Of a stretch of 23,210 bases of DNA, positions 6,476-15,000 are shown one piece after another. The DNA lies in the IMG/VR virus record IMGVR_UViG_3300006735_000276, positions 1 to 23,210 of that record, one strand, 5' to 3'. How positions within the stretch are numbered: the stretch's first letter is position 1; each line of letters opens with the position of its first letter. Below the pieces are notes generated by a model. It saw nothing but the letters and a program-made list of their open reading frames with translations, was not told the origin of the DNA and did no database searches. Source of the DNA: a virus. The translations under genes and the position numbers were made by a program.

Positions 6476-9040
6476 ATGGTTAAACAAGTACCATTACAGA
6501 CTGATTTAACAGAAAATTTGAATGTAGGTTCAGAAGTGCAATTTGCTGGTAGTTCAGTAGAAGCAATGGATAATAAGACACCTAATGCTATAAAACGACA
6601 ATCAACATCTTTATTACAATTTCAAAAAGCTGCACAAGGTTTAGCAGATGAATTAAATGATGCAGAATCAAAAAAACTATATAATGAATTTTATAATGAA
6701 TTAGAAAATAATCACAATGAATATTTAGAATTTAAAGGGCTAGACGCAGTTGGATATATAACAACAGAAGACAAAGCAGAAACAAAAAATCAATTAGATG
6801 TATACAGAAATGATAATTTACAAAATTTATTAGAAAAATATACTAATAGAGCTAGTAACGGTCAAGTTAAATATATGTTTGAAACCAGAGCCGGTGTATC
6901 TATAAATGATTCGCAAAATAAAATGACTCAACATTCTATAAAACAACAACGTATAGGATTAGAAAATACATTAACAGAACATATAGATATAACTAAACGA
7001 GAAATAATTGATGATTATGAAAAAGTTAATGTACCGGGAAGTGTATATGAAACAAGAAAGCTTGTTGGATTATCTTTATTAGATGAAATAGCAATGTTAA
7101 ATGGAGAAAATATTGATCCAACAAAAGGTCGTGTTAGTTCACAATATTTAGCAAGAAGAAATAAATATTTATTAGAAGTGCATATGGGTGTTGTAGATAA
7201 AATGAAAACTGAAAATAAAAGCCATAAAGAAATAGAAGAATATATACTTAAATTTAAACCAGATTTTGGTGAACAAATATCAGACAATTTATTAGAAATA
7301 AATGAAAAAGAAGCAATAGTACATAATTTTGGTAAATGTGTTAACGCAATTATTAGAGACAACAGCAATACAAATAACGGTGATTTTTTAAGTTTGTCAA
7401 ATAAAATGTTGTGTTTATCTAGTAGTAATACATTAAATGATGGTAAAGGTGCTGCTGTAGTTGATGGATTACATACAGATGAAATAGATACTAATGAAAA
7501 AAAACAAACTGAAAATATAGAAATATCAGAACAAATTTTAAATTCACAATCAAAATTCTATAGACCAGATTCAACTTTAAACGGTACTTTACTCAATCAA
7601 CATCGAGCAACTCATATGTTTGCTGCACTTCATTTAGGTGTAGGAAATGCAGATGCCTTATATACAAAAGCAAAATCATCAGTAAATATTGATCCAAAAC
7701 AATTTAAAAATAATCCTGTATACGCTAAAAACATAAATGCTCAAATAATTACTAATTATAAAAATTTAATTATAGAAAATGCTGATAAAAAATATAGGCC
7801 AGAAATTAATGAAATAAAACAAAAAATAGAAAAATTACAAAACACACCAGATGTATATAAAAAACGCATATCATCTAATCTTGGTCCATTTCCCGGTACA
7901 AAAGAATTTGAAAAAAGTGAAAAAGATAGAAAAAAACGTGTAAAAATAAATCAATTAAAAAATCAATTACAACTAGCAGAAGCAACTGATTCTAAATTTG
8001 TCGATAAGATTTCTAGTGATTTAAATATTTTAGAAAATGATATTAATTACGATTATAATTTTAATCTTGAAAAAAATAATGCTAATCCTGTTACTGGATT
8101 ATTGCCTATAGAAACTTATGTCAACAAATTAAAAGCAACTATAATTGATCCAGAAGAATTAACTGAAGCATTAAAAGATTTAAGAATAAAATATAATGAT
8201 ATAGAAAAGGCAAATCAAAAACTTTATAATGAAAATTTAAATAAAGCAAAAACAATATCTTATGCTAGAGAAGGTGGACACAATGATTTATTAAATAATG
8301 ATATTGATATATCAAAATTTACAGAAGAAGATCAAAAAATATTAAAAAATGGACAACCAGAAAATTCTAATGTAGATGCGTTAATAACTATAAATAATAA
8401 TCCAGAAAACATAGTACAAAACATTAACGAAAACAGTCATTTATTATCTAAAAAAGATTTTCTAGCATTACAAGATTATGCTGCAAAGTTAAATACAGAA
8501 GAAAAAGTTTTTGCCGTAAAATTAGAAAACGATATGCTTGATTTAACTTTATTAAAAATGGGATTTGGTGATTTAATAAATAACAAAACTGATTCAAGTG
8601 ATGAAGTAAAACTTAATTATGTAGAAATACAAGAAGAATGGAGAAAAAAAATAGATGAAGAACAAATTATGAGAGGTAAAATAATTGGTCGTGAAGATAA
8701 AAGAATAATATTAGAAGGAATTTTAAATGATAAAGTATTTACTGGAGAAAAAACTGGTGGATTTTTTGGACTAGGTGCAAAACGTGAAGAACAACCTTTA
8801 AGCACAATTAATCAATATGATGGCAATGATCAAATGCCAAATATTTCTGTAGACGTATTAGGTGAAAATGTAGTATTAAGTCAAATACCTGCTTATCAAA
8901 GAATAAAAATTGTAGCTGAATTAAAAAGAATTAACAAACCAACAACTGCTTTTAATATTGCAGATTATTGGGTGCGTGGTGGTAAATCAACTGCTAATAA
9001 TGAAATTGAAGAATTACTTTTTAGGTCTAACCAAAATTAA
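6476..9040 (+). CDS. Internal virion / ejection protein, 854 aa, gp15-position
   Basis: This 854-residue, strongly hydrophilic, mostly helical protein is rich in K, E, N and I. The block NEYLEFKGLDAVGYITTEDK, at residues about 80-105, matches the 'E-Y-L-x-L-x-G-x-D-A-V' motif I associate with the second ejection protein of Bcep22/BPP-1-like phages. Helical repeats with possible coiled coil lie near 440-500 (KRVKINQLKNQLQLAEATDS) and 530-600. No membrane segment or enzyme motif is seen. By position between the gp14-like and giant proteins it corresponds to T7 gp15, part of the periplasmic tunnel. The ATG follows the previous stop by 2 bases and has no clear Shine-Dalgarno, so expression probably depends on translational coupling. 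Confidence 0.72.
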   Translation: MVKQVPLQTDLTENLNVGSEVQFAGSSVEAMDNKTPNAIKRQSTSLLQFQKAAQGLADELNDAESKKLYNEFYNELENNHNEYLEFKGLDAVGYITTEDKAETKNQLDVYRNDNLQNLLEKYTNRASNGQVKYMFETRAGVSINDSQNKMTQHSIKQQRIGLENTLTEHIDITKREIIDDYEKVNVPGSVYETRKLVGLSLLDEIAMLNGENIDPTKGRVSSQYLARRNKYLLEVHMGVVDKMKTENKSHKEIEEYILKFKPDFGEQISDNLLEINEKEAIVHNFGKCVNAIIRDNSNTNNGDFLSLSNKMLCLSSSNTLNDGKGAAVVDGLHTDEIDTNEKKQTENIEISEQILNSQSKFYRPDSTLNGTLLNQHRATHMFAALHLGVGNADALYTKAKSSVNIDPKQFKNNPVYAKNINAQIITNYKNLIIENADKKYRPEINEIKQKIEKLQNTPDVYKKRISSNLGPFPGTKEFEKSEKDRKKRVKINQLKNQLQLAEATDSKFVDKISSDLNILENDINYDYNFNLEKNNANPVTGLLPIETYVNKLKATIIDPEELTEALKDLRIKYNDIEKANQKLYNENLNKAKTISYAREGGHNDLLNNDIDISKFTEEDQKILKNGQPENSNVDALITINNNPENIVQNINENSHLLSKKDFLALQDYAAKLNTEEKVFAVKLENDMLDLTLLKMGFGDLINNKTDSSDEVKLNYVEIQEEWRKKIDEEQIMRGKIIGREDKRIILEGILNDKVFTGEKTGGFFGLGAKREEQPLSTINQYDGNDQMPNISVDVLGENVVLSQIPAYQRIKIVAELKRINKPTTAFNIADYWVRGGKSTANNEIEELLFRSNQN

Positions 9041-9042
9041 AA

Positions 9043-12000
9043 ATGACTAATATTTACGAACAATTAGCTAACGAAGATAGCCAAAATCTTAAAAAAGATA
9101 CTAGTGAAAATTTAGTAAATGATAAAGAATCTAATATTGATCAATCAAATACAAATGTTTACGAACAAATTAGTGCAGAAGACAACCGATTAGCAGATTT
9201 AGCAGTTAAAAGATCTTTGCAAGCAGTAATAAGAAAAGACCCTGCAATGATAGGTGAAGGATTAATATTAGCAAGGGAATTAGGTTTAGATGAAAGATTT
9301 GCTTTAGATAGCGATGAAGCTATTAGACGTATGAAAGAAAGAAAAAGAGAAAAAGATTTAGAAAATTTACAATTAGCAAAAAATAGTCCAGTATTAATGC
9401 GTCAATTAACAGATCCTAAATTTGCTGCATTAGCTCAAGATAATGTTCAAAATTTAGCAGCAAATGAAAATTTATGGAACGGAATAATTTCTGCACCAGA
9501 AGACGCATATCAAGGAATACGCAAAGGTGTTTTAAGTAGAGAAATGGGATTTATTGCAAATAGATTAAGGAAAGGACGAGTTCCACTTATTAGTACACAA
9601 GATGGATTTGATTTAGATTATGTACCTACAGAACAAGATCAAAAAGATTTTGAAAGATTAAAAGAAATAGAAGAAGAAATAGCTAATTATGATGCAGACG
9701 GTGTTGGTCTTATAGAAGGTTCTGGTTATTTTGTTGGTCAATATGCTTCATCAATTCCAGAAGCTGCTACTGCTGGCCTTGCAACATGGAAAACAAAAAC
9801 TTGGTTAGGTGCAAAAGTTGGTACAGGAATAGGATTTTTTATACCTGACGGTCCAGCATTAATTGGAGGTGAAGCTGTTGGTGCAATGGTTGGTGGAACT
9901 ATTGGTAATTTTGTAGGATTATTTACTGGTTGGAATGCTTTTGCAAATAAACTAACATATGACACTTTTAAAATTGAAGGAGGTCATTCATGGTTAGAGT
10001 TAAGAGCAAATGGATATAGTTTAGAAGACGCAAGATTAAGGTCAAATGCTGTTGGTACAGTTAATGCTGCTATAGAAAAAATTGGATTTAATATTTTAGC
10101 AGGTCCATATGGCAAAGCATTAAATTCATTAAAAGGTTCTTTTGCACGTTCTGGATTAGCATCAACACCTTTTGTTAAAAGAATTACTAGACAATTTGCA
10201 AAAAACGCATTAGGTAAAAATGGTAAACAACTTACATGGAATGCTATAACAAGAGAATTTGCACGAGATTATGGAATACTTTTAGCAACAGAAACTGGTC
10301 AAGAATTTTTACAAGAAGCTATAGCAATAACAGCAAATAATTTAGATGCAGATGATGGTGTTGTTACATTAAACGCAGAAGAAATAGGTGACAGATTATG
10401 GGCAACAGTTACTGAAACTTTTAAAGGTATGATTTTATTTGGTTTAGTAGGACCGGGTATAACATTAAATAGCAATAGAATTAAAGCAAATAAAGCTAGA
10501 AATAATACAGCAGTTTTAGAAAAAATTATTGCAAACACAAAAGATGATGCAACTTACAAAAGAGATCAAAAACAATATCAAGATTATGAACAAGAATTAG
10601 GAGATAAAGCAGGTATTAAAGATTTTTATTTTAACGCTAATGTTTTTCAACAACAGTTAAATGAAAATGCTATTACAGATGAACAACTAGAGTTATTTTC
10701 ACCAGAACTTGCACAACAAATTAAAGACGCAAGAAAAGAAGGATCAGTAGGTAAAGTTATAAAAATACCAACAGGAAAATATTTAGCAGAAATAGCAAAT
10801 ACAAATTTAGGTAACGCTTTGTTTCCGCATTTAAAAGAAGGTGAAAACGAATTTAGTCAAACAGAAATGTTGCAATTTTATAAAGACCAACCAGAACTAG
10901 TTGCTGCATATAAAGAATTATTTAATCAAAAAACACAAGATTTAAAACAGTTTCAAAGGGAGTCAAGGTCAGTAAAAGCACAGATAAAAAAACAATTAAT
11001 GAATATTGGTATTGAGGAAGATAAAGCTCGTTATATGGCTGCAATACCACAAATGTTTGCAGCTACCTATTCTAAAGCTTTAGGTATAACACCGTTAGAA
11101 TTTTTAAATAGATTTCAATACAATGTTGTAGGCGAACAAGATCTCAATACATTTAGTAAACAATTTTTTAATCAAAACGGAACTATAAAAACAGATACAC
11201 AATTATTTAAAAATTGGTTTAAAAAATCAGTATTAGTTAATTCTGACGGCACACCACAAATTTTATATCACGGCACTACAGATAATTTTGATCATTTTGA
11301 CCTTGATCATCCTAATAGATATGACGCAGGTTTTGCAGGTACTGGTGTTTATTTAACTCTTAACGAAGGATTAGCAAAAATATACACGATGAATAAAAGT
11401 ATAAGAGTAAAAGGCGAGAAAAAAATAATGAAATTGTACGCACGATTAGAAAATCCAAAAATTGTAGACATATCTATAAAACCAGAAATAAAATCAGGAG
11501 GTAAAGTTGCATCAGATGGTTTTAGAGAACAAGCAATAGCAGAAGGACATGATGGTGTAATTGTAAAAAATGCTTTTGGAGAAACTGTTGAAGTAGTTAT
11601 TTTTGAACCTAATGCAGTTAAATCAATAGACAATAATGGTAATTGGTCTAACGAAGTAAATAATTTATATCAACAACAACCATTAATAAGTTTTCAACAA
11701 AAAGGAAAACAAAAACAAGGCAAGCCAATTCCACAAGCTTTATTTCAAATATCTAATTTAAGAGAAAGTTTTGATTTTGCAAAAGGTAAAACATACGCTA
11801 CTAATCGTGATTTTAAATTAGCGTTACAAGAACGTGTTATAAAAGAAGCTAAAAAAGCTAAAGTTGACGTAAAAGAATTTACAGCAGAAGTAGAAAAATA
11901 TCTTGTACAAACTGTGTTGGAAGATGCAAAATTTGCATTAGAAGAAAACGCAAACGCAGTTGGTTGGTATAACGAAAAAGTAAGTAAAGCTAAAGCATTA

Positions 12001-15000
12001 TTATCGCTTATACATCCAGAATTAGCGACAAATCCCGAAGCAAACTTTGCCTTTACTTGGGCGTTAGCTAATACATCTAACGGTATTAAAGTAGATAAAA
12101 ACTTTGAACTTGCAGAACAAGCATATAGTTACTGGGAAGAAAATGGTGAATTTCCTATTGACATAGGTATAGGTGACGCAAGTGACGCTATAAATCGTAA
12201 TTTTAAATTGTTTAACAGATTAATAAAAGAAAAAGGATTTGAAAGTTTTGAAGATTTCATGAAAACAACGCACACAGTAAAAGAAGTCGAAACATATACA
12301 AATGATGAGGTGTCTGGAGAAACACAAGGAGAAATTGTATATGGTGCAGCAGTAATGGGTCCAAAAATTGGTAATGGATTTTTTGCAAATTTATACGGTA
12401 ACTATGAACAATTAACTATGGATAGATGGTTAATGCGTACATGGGGAAGAATGAGAGGTGAGTTAGTTATTGACTATACAAAGCAAGCAAAAGTAAAACG
12501 TGGTCAACTTAAAGAATTAATAAAAGCATTGTCTTTGCAAGAAAAAAAAGAATTATCAGAAATTATTGGAGTAAAAATTAAGCTATCTAATTTAGATGAA
12601 GTAGGCGTTGCGATACAAAAAGCAAGTACAAAAAAAGCAAATAGAACTAAAATGAATGAAATAGCAACAGTTTTAGAAAAACCAGAAAGAAAACAATTTT
12701 TATTTGATTTACTAGGCAAACCACAAAAAAGATATCCACATATAAGTATTGGCGGTGAAATAAGAAAAGGTGGTAATGCATTAGCTAAATATTTAGACGG
12801 TCAAAAAGAAGCACCTAGTGGTGCTCCAGAAAGAAGAAATATAAGAAAAGTTTTTAGTCAAGTGTTGGCAGAGTTGCAACAAACCGAAAAAGATCTTACA
12901 ATGGCAGATCTACAAGCATTGCTTTGGTATCCAGAAAGACGCTTGTATGATGCTGCTAAACTTGATTCACAAGAAACAAACTCAGGTTACGAAGACAACG
13001 AAGCACCTGATTATGCAAATGCTGCTGAATCTTTAGCTAGGCAACAAGGCGTATCAGACGCTGACATTCAAACTACATTACAGGAGGTAGACAATGAACT
13101 CAAACGTCAGGCCACTATCGGCACAAGAGGAAGTGAATCTGGAGAAGGAGGAACAGGAGGAGTACGAAAGGTTGATACTTTCCAACAACAAGGAAACATT
13201 GACAAAGCCACAGGACTTGCAATTAACCCAGATGGAACTGTCACCGTCTACCACCACACAGACAGAAAATCAGCAGAACAAATTAGGTCTTCAAGTGAAC
13301 TCAGAAGTGCTGGAGAACCTGATGTCTACGTTACCACCAGAGCTATCGCAGATATTGGTTACGGCAATACAGCAGTTGCCATTAGGGTCGAACCTTCTAG
13401 ACTTAGTCTCGATGATGAATTCCCTAACGGACGTAAAGATTTCAGACTCTCAGTTAGAAAGTCTGGAGGATCTATTAAGGTAAAAGTAGGAGAATATTTT
13501 GAACAACAATCCTCTGACGGAGCAAGAGGTCGTTTTGATCCAACAACTTTAACTACAATACTTACACAAGAAGCAGATTTTTCTACGTTTGCTCATGAAA
13601 CAGCACATTATATGCTGACTGTTTTAGAAAATATAGTTATAGAAGGTAATGCACCTACAGAATTAATAGATGATTTTGATGCGTTGTTAAAATTTTGGGA
13701 TGTAAAAGATTTAGAAACTTGGAAAAGTTTTGATATAAATCAAAAAAGAGAATTTCATGAATCATTTGCGTATAATTTTGAACAATATTTGTTTGACACA
13801 AAAGAAAAACCACCTAGCACAGATAAGAAAATAATTAGATTATTTAGAAAATTTAGTAATTTTATTAAAGATGTATATAAAGAAGTAAGTACAAAAATAA
13901 ATGATTTATATAAAAGAGAAACTGGTAAAGATTTACCAATACTGACAAATGAAATAAGAAATGTTATGGATCGTATGTTGGCTACTAATGAACAAATAGT
14001 ACAAGCAGAACAAATATATAATTTAAAAGCTATGTTCCAAACACAAGAACAAAGTGGAATGAACGATGCGGAATGGGCACAATATACAACAGCATTACAA
14101 GAAGCAGAAGATGAAACGTTAGAAATAATGGAACAACAAAGTATGAAACAAGTGCGTTGGGTAAGAAAGAAAATGCCGAAAATACAAAAAGAATTAGATA
14201 AAAAAATTGCAAAAATTCGTAAAAAAGTAGAAGCAGAAGTAACTGTAGAAATACAACAAGAACCTATATATAAATTAAGAAATTTTTTAAAACGTGGTGT
14301 TACTTTAAATGACAAAGGTGAAATAGTTAAAGTAAAAGGTACACATAAAATATCAATTGACAGCATAAAAAATTTAATACCTTTTTATGACGAAGCTGCA
14401 CAAAAGGCAGAAATAAAACAATTAGGTACAGGTGGATTTGGATTAGTTGCTAAAAAAGGTTTAGACGTAAAACTTGTTGCAGATATGTTTAATTTTTCAG
14501 ATCCATTGACAATGATAGATGCTTTGTTAGAAACACAAAAAATAGAAGATGCTATAGAAGAACGCACAGATCAACGTATGTTGGAAGAACATAGTGATTT
14601 GGTTGATCCTAGACAATTAGAATTACAAGTAATAAACGCTATACACAATGAAGCTAGGGCTAGGTTTGTAGCTGTAGAATTAAATACACTTTCTAAAGCT
14701 ATGCGTCCAGTACGTTATCAAGTTGCTGCTGCTACGCAAGTTGCTCAAGATATATTAGCAGATAAAAAATTATCAGAAATTAGACCGTCAGAATTTACTC
14801 GTGCAGAAACAAGAGCATTAAAAGAAGCAGAAGCAGCAATGAAAAAAGGCGATACTAAAGCTGCAATAAAAGCAAAAAGGTCACAATTATTAAATAATTT
14901 ATTAGCAAAAGAATCTATAGAAATACACAAAGAATATGACAAAGCAACAAATAAAAATACTGGTTTATTTAATAAATTTTTTGGTACTGATAAAAAATTA

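Larger units (their letters stand above)
12961..13530 (+). other. Patch of unlike codon use inside the giant ejection gene
   Basis: By hand count, 32 of 140 main-frame codons in 13081-13500 end in C, against 4 of 140 in 13681-14100. GC at third positions is about 29% against about 14%. The rise starts near 12960 (7 of 40 codons end in C in 12961-13080) and fades near 13530. The patch covers the nested ORF and the second ART-like domain. It may reflect dual coding, a recently acquired domain, or both. Confidence 0.7.

Noticed and set aside
13755-14366. 203-codon antisense ORF
   Set aside because: It lies wholly against the giant gene and its product is an S/F/I/L/C-rich string with no plausible domain, as expected from the complement of K/E/N-rich AT-biased codons. 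No convincing ribosome site is seen.
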